Shown: positions 8,612-18,008, counted from the stretch's first letter. The stretch: DNA of 64,000 nt from Paenibacillus kobensis NBRC 15729 (GCF_004000825.1 NZ_BILZ01000001.1:248001-312000); one strand, 5' to 3'. The notes: generated by a model not told the origin, from the letters alone. Program-made: numbers and translations.

Positions 8612-9220
8612 TCAAGTGATCGGCGGGAAGGTTGAGTCCTGCACAGGAAGACCGCGAAGTTGATCGATATATTCATCCTTGGTTAGTCCGAACAAGATGG
8701 AATCATGATATTTGCCGTTGAGGTAGAACACTTGGCGCCGAACCCCTTCTTGGACACAGCCTACCTTACGGAGCATGGCAGCCGATGCCTCGTTCCCTTC
8801 AAGAACGTAGTCATTGAACTTATGAAGTCTCCGCTCGAAGAACGCATATTTCAGAAGCATATGAACGGCACGGGTACCGAAGCCTTTGCCGCGGTGCGGC
8901 TGATCAATGACGATCCCGATGCTGAATGTTCCGTTCCTCTCGTCCATACTGTTTAGATTAACGCCGCCAATGATATCTTCATTCAAGCTTTCAATCGTAA
9001 ACATAATTCTTCTATTTGATGAAAGAAAGTCTGCATTCTCCTCTGCAAACCTTCTCGCACTTGATAGGGTAGGCGGCAATTCGATTGCACACTCGAGCAT
9101 TTGCCTTGCAGGAGTATCGAATGCACTCGCATAACAGCTTTCCCAATCTTCCGGTGCGATCGCACGCAATCTTATTGCTTCGTCTTGCCAATAGTAATGG
9201 CTGTAATCCATCTGCAGCAT
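8612..9220 (-). CDS. GNAT-family N-acetyltransferase (RimJ/RimL type)
   Basis: About 202 residues with the GNAT fold (PF13302/PF00583): IGIVIDQPHRGKGFGTRAV holds the acetyl-CoA-binding R-G-x-G-x-G/A signature, and VLEGNEASAAMLRKVGCVQEG is the usual motif B of RimJ/RimL-like enzymes. These transfer acetyl groups to protein N-termini or small amines; the substrate here cannot be told. The ATG at 9220 is chosen because AGGAGGGG lies four bases before it; an in-frame ATG at 9241 has no ribosome site. It follows the nucleotidyltransferase gene by about 20 bases and is probably co-transcribed. Confidence 0.85.
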   Translation of the reverse strand: MLQMDYSHYYWQDEAIRLRAIAPEDWESCYASAFDTPARQMLECAIELPPTLSSARRFAEENADFLSSNRRIMFTIESLNEDIIGGVNLNSMDERNGTFSIGIVIDQPHRGKGFGTRAVHMLLKYAFFERRLHKFNDYVLEGNEASAAMLRKVGCVQEGVRRQVFYLNGKYHDSILFGLTKDEYIDQLRGLPVQDSTFPPIT

Positions 9221-9241
9221 CGTACCCCTCCTCTGCTTCAA

Positions 9242-10012
9242 TTAAATGTTACTTGTTCTAGCGACTTCAATCTCAAACAACATGTACTCAGCAAACCGGA
9301 TGTATTCACTGCTTGGTACATTGTTATCCACGTTCTCCTCGCCCCTATATTGATTCAGGCAACCAGCTATCACCACTGCGTATTGTGGTATCGTTGCGAT
9401 GCCCCATTCTCCGCCTTCTTCTTTTGATGACACGGCTCCCTCCCTCATGTACATAAGCACTCGGCATAGATTTAACGTGTAATAAACCGGGGAGTCCACG
9501 ATCGATTTCGGAGCCTCTTCGATATCATTCATGATGGATTGGATATAATAGTCCCGTTTAATCGGTTGAAAAAGACTATGTATCGGCTTGCCTATTATAG
9601 TACGGCCTCGATGATAGATAACGGTAAGATGTGCAGCAAGGTCCGGGTCCGTGAATCCCCCGCAGATGTAGTCCTCATCCGTCCGATATTTCTCCCGATG
9701 ATAACCCGAATAATGAAATTCGAATGGAGTTGGGTAGATAAAATCCGTAACTACGGATTCCAGAATGACGCTGAGTTCAAATCCTCCTCCGCCCGGTAAT
9801 TCATCATGTGCGGCAAGCAACATCTTGGCGAGCTGTTGCTGCACTTCCTTCGTGAGCTTATGTTGAATGACGACCAATAGATCCATGTCGCTTCGATCCG
9901 GGTTGAAGCCCCCCATCGCTAAAGAGCCGTGCAGATAGACGCCGACTACGTTTTCTTTCAAAATCTCGCTGAATCTTGCAGATAATTGATGTAATATCCT
10001 CTCTGTATTCAC
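9242..10012 (-). CDS. Aminoglycoside adenylyltransferase-like nucleotidyltransferase
   Basis: 256 residues. The N-terminus carries the nucleotidyltransferase signature GSLAMGGFNPDRSDMDLLVV, where the spaced Asp residues bind the metal-ATP complex, followed by a DUF4111-type helical domain as in AadA/ANT(9) enzymes. Family members adenylylate streptomycin or spectinomycin, yet many chromosomal relatives have no shown resistance role. The start is a GTG preceded by GGGGAG eight bases away. It is first in a pair with the GNAT gene. I would not assign a resistance phenotype from sequence alone. Confidence 0.85.
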   Translation of the reverse strand: MNTERILHQLSARFSEILKENVVGVYLHGSLAMGGFNPDRSDMDLLVVIQHKLTKEVQQQLAKMLLAAHDELPGGGGFELSVILESVVTDFIYPTPFEFHYSGYHREKYRTDEDYICGGFTDPDLAAHLTVIYHRGRTIIGKPIHSLFQPIKRDYYIQSIMNDIEEAPKSIVDSPVYYTLNLCRVLMYMREGAVSSKEEGGEWGIATIPQYAVVIAGCLNQYRGEENVDNNVPSSEYIRFAEYMLFEIEVARTSNI

Positions 10013-10100
10013 TCGCCAACTCCCCTTGATTGATTGATGTCATTGCTTCAAAGTATACTTTCTCTCGGTAAAGCCATATAGGCAAAGAACGCATATAAAT

Positions 10101-10137
10101 AAAAAAGACTCCGGTGCAAGGAAGCAGCCGAGAGTCT
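10101..10137 (-). terminator. Terminator after the aldo/keto reductase gene
   Basis: On the minus strand AGACTC-T-CGG pairs with CCG-GAGTCT around a 13-base loop, followed by TTTTTTATTTA. Confidence 0.8.
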
Positions 10138-10170
10138 CTTCATTATTAATTTCATACAACACATACGGGC

Positions 10171-11154
10171 TTAATAAGCGCCGCGAATATATTCGTGGAT
10201 CTGCTCTTCGTAAAACTGCTGCAGCCGTTTATGTTCTTCGGCACTGAACGGTTTCACAGCCAGCGCACCGAGATTGTCCTCGACCTGGCGAGTGTTCTTG
10301 AAGCCCGGGATGACGCAAGTAATTTCTTTGAAGTCCAGCAGCCAGCGGAGGGCAGCCTGTGTCATGTTGCCGCGGCCTTCTGCAATCCAGCCGAGCTGAG
10401 AGGCAAGCTCAACGCCTTTGTTGAATGGCAGCCCAGCGAACGTCTCGCCCACATTGAACGCCGCACCGTCACGGTTGAAGTTCCGGTGGTCTCCCGCTTC
10501 GAAAGTCGCATTAGCTGTAAACTTACCGGTCAACAGTCCGCTAGCGAGCGGCAGCCGAACGAGCAGTCCGACACCGCGTTCGCTTGCCAGTGGAAGCAGC
10601 TCCGCAATTGGCTTCTGACGGAAAATGTTGAAAATAATTTGCAGCGCCTGCACGCCGGACTTCTCTAAGCAGAACAAGCCTTCTTCCACCGTCTCCACGC
10701 TGACGCCATAAGCACGAATTTTGCCTTCCTGTTGAAGCTTGTCCAGTACTTCGAATACTGCGCCTTGCTTCAATATTTCAAATGGCGCACAGTGAATTTG
10801 ATACAGATCGATCGTATCGCGCTCCAGCCGCTTCAGACTATCCTCGCACCACTGGCGAATGCGCTGCTCTGAATAAGTCTGCGGATCGTGGATATCCCCC
10901 TGACGGCAAAATTTCGTGGCGATGTGGGTTTGGTCTTCCTTCCCCTTCGTGGCACGGGCAAGCAACCGCTCGCTCTTGCCGTCGCCGTAGACGTCAGCTG
11001 TATCAAAAAAGTTAACGCCTTCATCCATCGCCTTGTCCAAGGCGCGCAGCGATTCGGCGTCATCCGTCTGCCCCCAAGAGCCTCCGATTGCCCATGTGCC
11101 GAAGCTGATCTCGCTAATTTGCAAGCCCGTTCTGCCGAGCGGACGTTTATTCAT
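10171..11154 (-). CDS. Aldo/keto reductase
   Basis: About 327 residues, a typical NAD(P)H-dependent TIM-barrel reductase (PF00248) acting on carbonyl groups of small molecules. The tetrad is visible: Asp51 and Tyr56 (FFDTADVYG), Lys81 (ATKFC) and His121 (IHCAPFE). The GTWAIGGSWG loop and the late motif IPGFKNTRQVEDN that binds the cofactor phosphate are also present, close to the YajO/IolS type. I start at the ATG at 11154, eight bases after GGGAGG and followed by MNKRPLGRTGL, the usual N-terminus; the longer frame to 11208 has no ribosome site. Transcribed alone. Confidence 0.92.
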   Translation of the reverse strand: MNKRPLGRTGLQISEISFGTWAIGGSWGQTDDAESLRALDKAMDEGVNFFDTADVYGDGKSERLLARATKGKEDQTHIATKFCRQGDIHDPQTYSEQRIRQWCEDSLKRLERDTIDLYQIHCAPFEILKQGAVFEVLDKLQQEGKIRAYGVSVETVEEGLFCLEKSGVQALQIIFNIFRQKPIAELLPLASERGVGLLVRLPLASGLLTGKFTANATFEAGDHRNFNRDGAAFNVGETFAGLPFNKGVELASQLGWIAEGRGNMTQAALRWLLDFKEITCVIPGFKNTRQVEDNLGALAVKPFSAEEHKRLQQFYEEQIHEYIRGAY

Positions 11155-11244
11155 ATGCGCATCCTCCCTAATCCTAACAACGTTATCGTATCGAATGTAT
11201 TGTAACAAATGATGGGTTGAATGCGCTATCTCGAATTGGCGGCG

Positions 11245-11412
11245 CTAGAGCATCTCTCGCAACGCTTCTCTTGCCACCTCGCGGTCGTCGAAATGAATCG
11301 TTCCATCCTGCGTGATCTGGTATGTCTCGTGCCCTTTGCCTGCAATAACAATAATATCGCCATCCTTCGCCATCGCTACGGCATTCTTAATCGCCTTAGC
11401 ATGTTTGTCGTA
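11245..11412 (-). pseudogene. murE: murE fragment: C-terminal end only
   Basis: The frame encodes about 55 residues matching the end of UDP-MurNAc-tripeptide synthetase: [20 protein letters not shown] followed by [15 protein letters not shown]. In intact MurE this is the last part of the ligase C-terminal domain. Nothing of the remaining 430 or so residues is present; the frame upstream runs into the terminator of the surface-protein gene. It therefore cannot be a working ligase and looks like a remnant left by duplication or recombination. Confidence 0.85.
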
Positions 11413-11415
11413 AAC

Positions 11416-11453
11416 CAAAAAAGACGCCCATCCTCTTTGAGGCGGGCGTCTTT
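11416..11453 (-). terminator. Terminator after the choice-of-anchor surface protein gene
   Basis: GACGCCC (11423-11429) pairs with GGGCGTC (11444-11450); on the minus strand TTTTTT follows the stem. The stem sits exactly at the junction with the murE fragment. Confidence 0.85.
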
Positions 11454-11479
11454 CTTCGCACTTCAAGGCTCTTATCTGG

Positions 11480-13969
11480 TCACTCTTCCTCTTCCTCGAC
11501 ATTAACCCGTACCACATTTGAAATTAAGCCTGCACGGAAGCAAGAAGCTCCGAATCGGAATTCGAATAATATCGCTGCCTGATTCAGAATAATGCTGCTT
11601 GCCGGCTCTGCTATAACATTGACCTGGAAGGACAGCGTTCTAGTCGTGCCGGGTCCTATCGTACCTAGGGGAACGCCGACCTGCGGATCCATTTGCGGAA
11701 CTCCGTCTACGATCAGACTTCCCGAAATATACTGCAGCTGAGGATCCAAATTATCATAGAAGATCGCATTAGTTGCGGTTACATCAGGCGACAGATTCGT
11801 AATGATCGCGCTGTACGTAAAGCTTTCGCCTACCTTAATCAATTGCACGTCAGCCGCTTTCACGAAATTAGCGAAGTCTGATACCCGAATTGCCGCTACA
11901 GGATTCGAAATGGTGTTGGAATTGAACGTTTGAGCGGACACCTGCTGGTTCGGTTGCAGAAATTCGCCTTTGACTTGACAGCTGTTAACGAGATTGCCGG
12001 TTCCTTTGACAAGCAAGTCGAATCGTACGAATGCGCCTTGATTCGGGATGATAGGTCCAAGGCTTATGCCCTGGTTCGGGTCGGCATTCAAACGCAGTTC
12101 ATTGTTGACGCGAACGGTACCCGGAATGAATACAGCGTTCGCAGGAAAAGCGTCCGTCAGCTTCGTCCGCACGGATACGGCATTACCGTCATTCACAACA
12201 AAAATGCTGTATGTGATGCGCTGCCCGACAAATAACGTAACATCGAAGAATGTTTTAGATACTTGGAGGCTCGGAAATGCTTTGACTGGTGTGATCGGCA
12301 CCGTCACTATACTTGTAGTTACGATAGGCTGTACATTACCGTTCATGATCGGAACCGTCAATCCAATGATCGGCGGAAGCGTAATGCCAGGCACGGTAAC
12401 CGATTGATTCAACAGTATTTTGCCACTAGAGGTCGTAAGCGGTCCCTGAACCGGCGTCTGGCCTGGAGCTGGCGTAATCCCTGGCTTGAACACCGGCAGC
12501 ACAGGCAGCATCTGACCGACTACCGGCGTGACTCCTTGCAGGCCCGGGAAGGAGATTTCTCCTGGGGTACAAGTCGCAGGTATCGTACCCGGCGGAACCG
12601 CTATAACGACTCCCCGGTTGTTGATCTGTCCATTTGGCGGGAAGCCTGCAATAAAGACTTGGAACTGAATCGTTACGACCTGACCGACAGCCAAGGTGCC
12701 GATAACGACTTGATCCGTAATTTCAACCCCGCTGAAGCGCCCACCCGCTACAATTAGACTTGACGGGACAAAAACAACATTCGGCGGAAGCACTTCGGCC
12801 AATATTGCTTCAGCAGGCACAGTGCCCGAGTTGGAAAGTTGAATGGTGTAAGTAATCGTATCCCCGATCTGTGCGGTTGTCACATTCGGGGTTTTCGTTG
12901 CAGTAACGAGAGGTCCTCGAACGGCCGGCGTCGTGGTAGAACTTGTGCTCGTGGTGGAACTTGTCGTGGATGTAGTCGTCGTTGTCGTTGGAACGGATGT
13001 TGTTGTCGTGGTCGTTGGTACAGCAGTTGAAGAAGTTGCGGTAGTTGAAGTGGTCGATGTTGTTGATGCAGTCGTCGTTGTTGTTGTTGTCGTCGAGGTT
13101 GTGGAAGCCGTTGTTGTCGTTGTGGAAGTAGGCGGAACAAACGGAAACCCCGGAAGACAGCCAAGAAATGGAAAATTGTGCGCCTCCAAAGTACCGGTTA
13201 CGTTCGTTAACGAGTTCGCTACGATCGTACCGTTAATATTGCCGAAGCCTATCGCCTCCCAATCCGCATAAGGGGCCAATACCGAACCGATAATCGAAAG
13301 ATTTTGGTTGAATGCGGTAACGGCTTGGTAGAAGTTCCATAGAATGAAGGCTCCGTCTTGCGGCGTAGCTGTCACGCCATTGCGGAAGATCGTGTAGCTC
13401 CCGAATCCGACGTTATCGCCTGAGACATTGATGACGATTGTAGAACCTGCCGGGGCCACGATATTGATGCCGTTGGCGGTGTCCAGACGCAGCCCTTGCC
13501 CGTCCACATTATTACCGTTAAACGTAAATATGTTTACGTCAGGGTCATTGCCCGTCAGCACGATTTGCCCGAAGTTTTCGGTAACCGTACCGTTCGGCTG
13601 AATGGCAGCCATGTCGAGAGATAGTTGAGCCAATTGCTGCTGTACCGCATTGAAATCGATCGGGCTATCGACAAGCGGCTGTCCCGGTACCCCGTTATTG
13701 TTGGTCATCGTGTAAGTTATAACGGTGCCCGTCGGATAAATGATCGTATTGCCAGAGAAATTCGTTCCTTGCGAAATATTGATATTGCCTTGCACAATGA
13801 GATCGGGTCTTGTCGTCGATACTGGAATCTTATCGCCTACGCCGTAGCTCACATAGGTTGCGTTCCCTCCGACTGCAACCCTTCCCTCTGAATCGACGAA
13901 CGACTGGGTATGATCCCCAAACACAAATACGTTAAAATCATTGGCGATGCCTAGATTCGTACAGGCCAT
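11480..13969 (-). CDS. Choice-of-anchor-A / DUF11-repeat surface protein with Thr-rich linker
   Basis: 829 residues. Residues 1-270 form a choice-of-anchor-A domain (TIGR04215 type), recognisable by [22 protein letters not shown] and the end [13 protein letters not shown]. Next, about 285-350, is a linker almost wholly of Thr, Ser, Ala and Val. Then come three DUF11-like beta domains (about 355-480, 565-690, 695-815) with repeated signatures such as [20 protein letters not shown] and [16 protein letters not shown]. There is no signal peptide and no LPXTG, so export or anchoring is unexplained; spore-surface placement is possible. The ATG is preceded by GAGGAGGGGA. Function in adhesion or as a structural stalk is inference. 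Confidence 0.88.
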   Translation of the reverse strand: MACTNLGIANDFNVFVFGDHTQSFVDSEGRVAVGGNATYVSYGVGDKIPVSTTRPDLIVQGNINISQGTNFSGNTIIYPTGTVITYTMTNNNGVPGQPLVDSPIDFNAVQQQLAQLSLDMAAIQPNGTVTENFGQIVLTGNDPDVNIFTFNGNNVDGQGLRLDTANGINIVAPAGSTIVINVSGDNVGFGSYTIFRNGVTATPQDGAFILWNFYQAVTAFNQNLSIIGSVLAPYADWEAIGFGNINGTIVANSLTNVTGTLEAHNFPFLGCLPGFPFVPPTSTTTTTASTTSTTTTTTTTASTTSTTSTTATSSTAVPTTTTTTSVPTTTTTTSTTSSTTSTSSTTTPAVRGPLVTATKTPNVTTAQIGDTITYTIQLSNSGTVPAEAILAEVLPPNVVFVPSSLIVAGGRFSGVEITDQVVIGTLAVGQVVTIQFQVFIAGFPPNGQINNRGVVIAVPPGTIPATCTPGEISFPGLQGVTPVVGQMLPVLPVFKPGITPAPGQTPVQGPLTTSSGKILLNQSVTVPGITLPPIIGLTVPIMNGNVQPIVTTSIVTVPITPVKAFPSLQVSKTFFDVTLFVGQRITYSIFVVNDGNAVSVRTKLTDAFPANAVFIPGTVRVNNELRLNADPNQGISLGPIIPNQGAFVRFDLLVKGTGNLVNSCQVKGEFLQPNQQVSAQTFNSNTISNPVAAIRVSDFANFVKAADVQLIKVGESFTYSAIITNLSPDVTATNAIFYDNLDPQLQYISGSLIVDGVPQMDPQVGVPLGTIGPGTTRTLSFQVNVIAEPASSIILNQAAILFEFRFGASCFRAGLISNVVRVNVEEEEE
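12920..13135. repeat. Trinucleotide-biased low-complexity tract encoding the Thr/Ser linker
   Basis: The plus strand reads as runs of GTN/GGT triplets (for example gtcgttgttgttgttgtcg), which on the minus strand code for polyThr/Ser. Such a tract is prone to length change by slippage or recombination. Confidence 0.85.
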
Positions 13970-14046
13970 CAGCTTCTCCCCTCCTCAATGCCAATCAAAG
14001 CATTGGATGCTAACTAAGCATATTCAATGGGGATCAGGCATAGAAG

Positions 14047-15000
14047 TTAGTTTTCCAGACCATATCCCTCATCAAAACCTAGCATGAGATTCATGTTCTG
14101 GATCGCGGCGCCGGAGGCTCCTTTGCCTAAGTTATCGTATCTAGAAATAATATGGATCTTGTCTTTATGTCCGAATACAAAGATCTCCAACCGATTGGTG
14201 TTGTTGCATTCCGTGATCTTGAAATGTCCTTCATCCAAGTACGCTTCTGAGTCGTACGGCATGACCTTTACAAATCGCTCCGATTCATAGTACTCCGCTA
14301 ATACTTCATGAACGTCTGCGGCAGTAGAATCTTGGGGCAATATTCGGCTTAATAAGGGGATGGACATCGCGATACCTTGCGCGTAGTTCGCTTTAATAGG
14401 CGTGAATAAAGGTTCAAATTCAAGTCCTGAATAGAGAGCCATCTCGGGTAAATGTTTGTGTTGATGTTGCAACGCGTAATGTCTGGGCACATGAAGTTGC
14501 TTGGAAGCAGCGAAGGATTCGTTCTCGTATTCCTCGATCCCGCTTCTCCCCGCTCCCGAATAGCCGGTTATGGAATAACACGTAAGAGGATAATCCCGCT
14601 GCAGGATACCGGCTTCAATTAGCGGTCTGACCATCAGGATAAAACCGGTCGCGTGACAGCCAGGTACGGAAAGCCTCGATGCAGAACGTATGGCTTCCCT
14701 ATGACCTTTCAACTCCGGTATACCGTAAACCCAACGTTGATCCGTTCGAAACGCGGAGCTGGAATTAATGATTCTTGTTTTGGGATTCCGTACAAGCTCT
14801 ACTGATTCTTTCGCAGCCGAATCCGGCAGACAAAGAAACACGATATCGGCCTCATTGAGATAATGGCTTCGCTCATCCTTATCTTTTCTTCTAGCCGAAT
14901 CAATTCGAAGAACTTCAATATCCTGTCGGCCCGACAGCTCCTCGTAAATTTGTAAGCCAGTCGTTCCTTCTTGACCGTCGATAAACACTTTATGTTTCAT
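14047..15000 (-). CDS. argC: N-acetyl-gamma-glutamyl-phosphate reductase, type 2
   Basis: 317 residues. ArgC reduces N-acetylglutamyl phosphate to the semialdehyde with NADPH, the third step of arginine synthesis. The N-terminal dinucleotide motif is DGQEGTTGLQI, the catalytic cysteine is Cys115 in VPGCHATGF, and the length and the FRTDQRWVYGIPEL segment fit the short type 2 group rather than the usual 345-residue ArgC. The start has AGGAGG close upstream. It stands alone: no argJ, argB or argD is next to it, so a second argC may exist in the main operon. The upstream palindromes resemble ARG boxes, suggesting control by AhrC/ArgR. Confidence 0.9.
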   Translation of the reverse strand: MKHKVFIDGQEGTTGLQIYEELSGRQDIEVLRIDSARRKDKDERSHYLNEADIVFLCLPDSAAKESVELVRNPKTRIINSSSAFRTDQRWVYGIPELKGHREAIRSASRLSVPGCHATGFILMVRPLIEAGILQRDYPLTCYSITGYSGAGRSGIEEYENESFAASKQLHVPRHYALQHQHKHLPEMALYSGLEFEPLFTPIKANYAQGIAMSIPLLSRILPQDSTAADVHEVLAEYYESERFVKVMPYDSEAYLDEGHFKITECNNTNRLEIFVFGHKDKIHIISRYDNLGKGASGAAIQNMNLMLGFDEGYGLEN

Positions 15001-15018
15001 AGGTCTCCTCCTAAATAG

Positions 15019-15051
15019 TGAATATTATTACGTTACAGTGTATAAATATAC
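15019..15051. promoter_or_regulatory. Two ARG-box-like palindromes upstream of argC
   Basis: TGAATATTATTA (15019-15030) and GTATAAATATAC (15040-15051, a perfect palindrome) are spaced like tandem ArgR/AhrC half-operators and resemble the TGAATNNNNATTCA consensus. They lie 20-50 bases upstream of argC. The match is imperfect. Confidence 0.35.
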
Positions 15052-15128
15052 GTTTATATCTTTTTTTAGTCAATCATTTCTATCTCCTTAATCGCGAGTT
15101 ACTATCAGCCGTTTTTGTTTCCCAAAAT

Positions 15129-15155
15129 GAAAAAAGCCGCATAGAATGCGGCTTC
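15129..15155 (-). terminator. Terminator after the GNAT gene
   Basis: On the minus strand AGCCGCAT-TCT-ATGCGGCT is a perfect eight-pair hairpin followed by TTTTTTCATTTT. Confidence 0.9.
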
Positions 15156-15179
15156 TGATGAATATGTAATATCGTGTTA

Positions 15180-15650
15180 TTATTTAACGTTCGGCAATCC
15201 TAAATCCATCGTCATATAGATGCTGTTCGGATCTTCTGTATAATCCTCGAAAGGCGCGCAATATTCAAATCCGAGACGCTCATACAAATGAACAGCCGGC
15301 TTGAACAAATCGGACGAACCCGTCTCCAAGCTGATTTTAGTATATCCGCGTTCCTTGGCTTGTCCAATGATATGCTCTAGAAGCGTTCTAGCCACACCTT
15401 TACGAAGATGATCCGATGCGGTGCGCATTGATTTGATTTCGCCATGTGTCTTATTCAGTTCTTTCAGAGCTCCGCAGCCGAGCAGTTCTTCACGGTCCCA
15501 TACACTCCAGAACGTAATTTCTGGGCTCCGCAGTCCGGTCAGATCGAGCGCATGACAGCTTTCTAGCGAATCGGCCTGCATGCTTTCGAAGTGCTCCTTA
15601 ATGAGCTCGGCTATTTTCTCACCTGTAAGATCGTCTACTTTAATTTCCAT
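15180..15650 (-). CDS. GNAT-family N-acetyltransferase (YsnE/PseG-like)
   Basis: 156 residues. Motif A is KSMRTASDHLRKGVARTLL, including the R-K-G-V-A acetyl-CoA loop, and the later LETGSSDLFKPAVHLYERLG is typical of small GNAT enzymes that act on free amino acids or amines. It starts with AGGAGA nine bases before the ATG. It is transcribed alone with its own terminator. The substrate is unknown. Confidence 0.88.
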   Translation of the reverse strand: MEIKVDDLTGEKIAELIKEHFESMQADSLESCHALDLTGLRSPEITFWSVWDREELLGCGALKELNKTHGEIKSMRTASDHLRKGVARTLLEHIIGQAKERGYTKISLETGSSDLFKPAVHLYERLGFEYCAPFEDYTEDPNSIYMTMDLGLPNVK

Positions 15651-15721
15651 GTTGAGGTCTCCTGAAGTTCAAAGTAATTGTAGTATACAATACAAGTGAA
15701 ATGGAGGATATACAAACGGAT

Positions 15722-16285
15722 TTACACAATCATCCGATAGACGCCGGCCTCACCAAGAAAATCCTCTCTCGTTAACCCTTCTTCTCCAAGCAATATCCGA
15801 TAATTCGTAATCGTACCGTCATGCGAGATCACAACGATTCTCTTATAGCGGTCTCCGATCCAATCCAGCAATTGGTTAGCATATTGTTCGAAGATGTCCT
15901 GTTCAATCCGGTTAATACCTTCGGTCCAGCAATCTATATCGAAGTCGATAATGCTGACGTCCTCATATTGATTAGTAATTTCCTTTTTCGTAAGAATGTG
16001 ATCACAGGTCAGTGTCGGCAGTTCTGGACTTTGCGGGAACATTCTCGGTCCTACGAACGGAGTAATAATAAACTTCATCCCCTCTGTCAACATAGCCGCT
16101 GTTTCAATCGTCCGTCTCGTCGGACTGACCAGAACCAGATCATCCGCTTGGATATGGATGGTACGGCGCAGCAGTGTAACCTGATGCTTGCCATACTCCG
16201 TGAGACTGGGGTGTACAGTGTTCAACTGACTAGGATAATTCAGAAGATGTTCTCCATGGCCATGCCGAATAAATAGAAACTCCAT
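15722..16285 (-). CDS. Histidine phosphatase family protein (phosphoglycerate mutase-like)
   Basis: About 187 residues. The N-terminus MEFLFIRHGHGEH carries the RHG motif whose histidine takes the phosphate; the second catalytic histidine is in IVVISHDGTI. Members of PF00300 range from metabolic mutases to broad small-molecule phosphatases, and this short protein fits the latter. I start at the ATG at 16285 because GGAGGA lies eight bases before it and the RHG motif then sits at its usual place close to the start; the frame is open to 16357 without a ribosome site. Confidence 0.88.
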   Translation of the reverse strand: MEFLFIRHGHGEHLLNYPSQLNTVHPSLTEYGKHQVTLLRRTIHIQADDLVLVSPTRRTIETAAMLTEGMKFIITPFVGPRMFPQSPELPTLTCDHILTKKEITNQYEDVSIIDFDIDCWTEGINRIEQDIFEQYANQLLDWIGDRYKRIVVISHDGTITNYRILLGEEGLTREDFLGEAGVYRMIV

Positions 16286-16516
16286 TATGTTTATCCTCCA
16301 ATCCCATAAGTGAAATTTGAGAAATTGTATCATACCGCATCCATTAATTGGATTCATTAATTTGATTAACAGCTATTGAGCAGGCTAATATCAAGATTTT
16401 AAGTCCTTCTTACCTATTCAGGTCGAAGAACAGACATGACAACGAGCGATTCGAAGGTTGTTTCATTGAACAAACTGTCTCTTAACGGATAGATGATCCG
16501 AATGTGGTAAAAAGAA

Positions 16517-16544
16517 AAACCATCATCCCTATGGACGATGGTTT
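16517..16544 (-). terminator. Terminator after the polysaccharide deacetylase gene
   Basis: AAACCATCRTCC arms form a hairpin around a short loop; on the minus strand TTTCTTTTT follows. Confidence 0.8.
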
Positions 16545-16568
16545 ATAACAACGTCTTAATTAATTACA

Positions 16569-17660
16569 TTAATTTATTTCTAAATAATCAAGATAAACAT
16601 CCCAAGTGCCGTTATCCGTCGTACACACGAGCTGAATTTCCTGATTGCCGGTCCCTGTGCTCACATTGTTAATGGTGTAGACCGCCGGACTGCTTCCCCC
16701 ATAGTAGAACGAGCCTTTGGTCACTCCGCCTATCTTCAGGTCCACCCTGGCCATGCTAGAGTTGCTTGATGCCCCGCGAAGCGAGAAGCTATGAGTGCCA
16801 GTCGTAAAGTTCTGTGTGAACTTCACCAGATCATTATTCGCATACAACGCGACACCTGTGAACGGCGAACTAATATTGCCCGTGTATTGGCCGGCTTTGG
16901 TCATGCTCTCGGCTTCCGTCCTCGTGGCTGTGCTTGGAGGATTTGTCGTGCCTCCGCCGCCGCCCGTGCTTCCGCCGTCTGGTGCGACTGCACGGCCGGT
17001 GCTTGTCGAGATCATACCTGCACACATTTTACGGCTGGCAAGGTTCTGAGCAATTTGAGGAATCGCCTGAAGCGTCGTTTGATATTGATCATGCATAAGG
17101 ATAACATCACCGTTCTGCATTCTGCCTACAGCTGCAACGATTTGAGCCGTGCTTGCGCCATTCCAGTCGCCCGAGTCGACGTTCCAGATGACTTCCGTCA
17201 GTCCATTCTGAGCTTCAACGGATTTGAGAGTGGCATTCGTTTCGCCGTATGGCGGACGGAACAACTTCGGTGCCGATCCTGTAGCCGATTGAATCGCCTG
17301 CTGCGTGCGCGTAATCTCCGACGACATTTGTGCGCTGCTAAGCGAAGTCATATGCGGGTGAGTGTAAGAATGGTTGCCGACCCACATTCCCGCCGCTACT
17401 TGAGCTTGAACAAGAGACGGATTGTTTGCAGCATTCTGCCCAAGGTTGAACATCGTCGCGCGCAAACCGTTTTGTTTCAGTGCATTAAGCAAATTGGTTG
17501 TGTTGCTAGGATTAGGACCATCGTCGTAGGTTAATCCAACATACCCGTTCGAACAATCCGCTGCGAACGCTTCGTCACCGGAGACGACCAGCGAACCCGT
17601 AATTAAGGACACAGCGAGCGTACCGATTGCCGCCCATCGCTTTACTTTCGTTTTAAACAT
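16569..17660 (-). CDS. Secreted polysaccharide deacetylase (CE4) with C-terminal carbohydrate-binding module
   Basis: About 363 residues. A signal peptide (KVKRW, hydrophobic stretch, cut near AFA-AD at about 34) leads into a NodB/CE4 domain: LTYDDGPN with the metal Asp46-Asp47, the metal-binding GNHSYTHPH (His97, His101), FRPPYGE, and VILMHDQ. CE4 enzymes remove acetyl groups from xylan, chitin or peptidoglycan. A Gly/Ser linker (about 230-245) joins a beta-sandwich module with EAESMTKAGQYTG and YLDYLEIN, like CBM35/36 xylan binders, so acetyl-xylan is the likeliest substrate. The ATG at 17660 has AAGGAGGT upstream; earlier in-frame ATGs lack one. A cre-like box lies 145 bases upstream. Confidence 0.9.
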   Translation of the reverse strand: MFKTKVKRWAAIGTLAVSLITGSLVVSGDEAFAADCSNGYVGLTYDDGPNPSNTTNLLNALKQNGLRATMFNLGQNAANNPSLVQAQVAAGMWVGNHSYTHPHMTSLSSAQMSSEITRTQQAIQSATGSAPKLFRPPYGETNATLKSVEAQNGLTEVIWNVDSGDWNGASTAQIVAAVGRMQNGDVILMHDQYQTTLQAIPQIAQNLASRKMCAGMISTSTGRAVAPDGGSTGGGGGTTNPPSTATRTEAESMTKAGQYTGNISSPFTGVALYANNDLVKFTQNFTTGTHSFSLRGASSNSSMARVDLKIGGVTKGSFYYGGSSPAVYTINNVSTGTGNQEIQLVCTTDNGTWDVYLDYLEIN

Positions 17661-17804
17661 TATTCTACCTCCTTGTGAATGGTGAGTATGGTTGATCGCG
17701 TCACTCCGAGCCGCTCCAACTCTCTTTACCGCATCAGGGATATTTCTATGGTGAGGTGTACCCTGTACACGGAAGAATCGACCACTTCCTTCCATAACTA
17801 TATT

Positions 17805-17818
17805 TGTAAGCGATTGCA
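17805..17818. promoter_or_regulatory. cre-like catabolite box upstream of the CE4 esterase gene
   Basis: TGTAAGCGATTGCA matches the CcpA consensus TGWAANCGNTNWCA at all but one position. The rest of the 450-base gap (17661-18113) holds a leader, AT-rich promoter-like DNA and the terminator at 17982; I see no gene in it. Confidence 0.5.
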
Positions 17819-17981
17819 TTAGTGATTTTATCAAAGGAACCGTTATTTTATCACCTAAAAAATTTAAGCTTTTACCGAAAAAACCTTAGCGATTTAGACA
17901 GGAAAACCATTCAGCATGTACAAAATAGCACTGATTTGATGGCAACCTATACCCTGTTGATATTTACTCATCCGCATATTA

Positions 17982-18008
17982 AAAGCAGCCGGTGATTGAC
18001 CGGCTGCT
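17982..18008 (-). terminator. Terminator after the copper-amine-oxidase-like protein gene
   Basis: AGCAGCCGG (17984-17992) pairs perfectly with CCGGCTGCT (18000-18008); the minus strand continues TTTTAATAT. Confidence 0.85.

Noticed and set aside
9242-10012. Calling the nucleotidyltransferase an aminoglycoside resistance gene
   Set aside because: The fold is clear, but many chromosomal members have no resistance role and there is no mobile context.
12920-13135. Repeat tract that might suggest a CRISPR array
   Set aside because: There are no regular repeat-spacer units; the tract is triplet-biased coding DNA for a Thr-rich linker.
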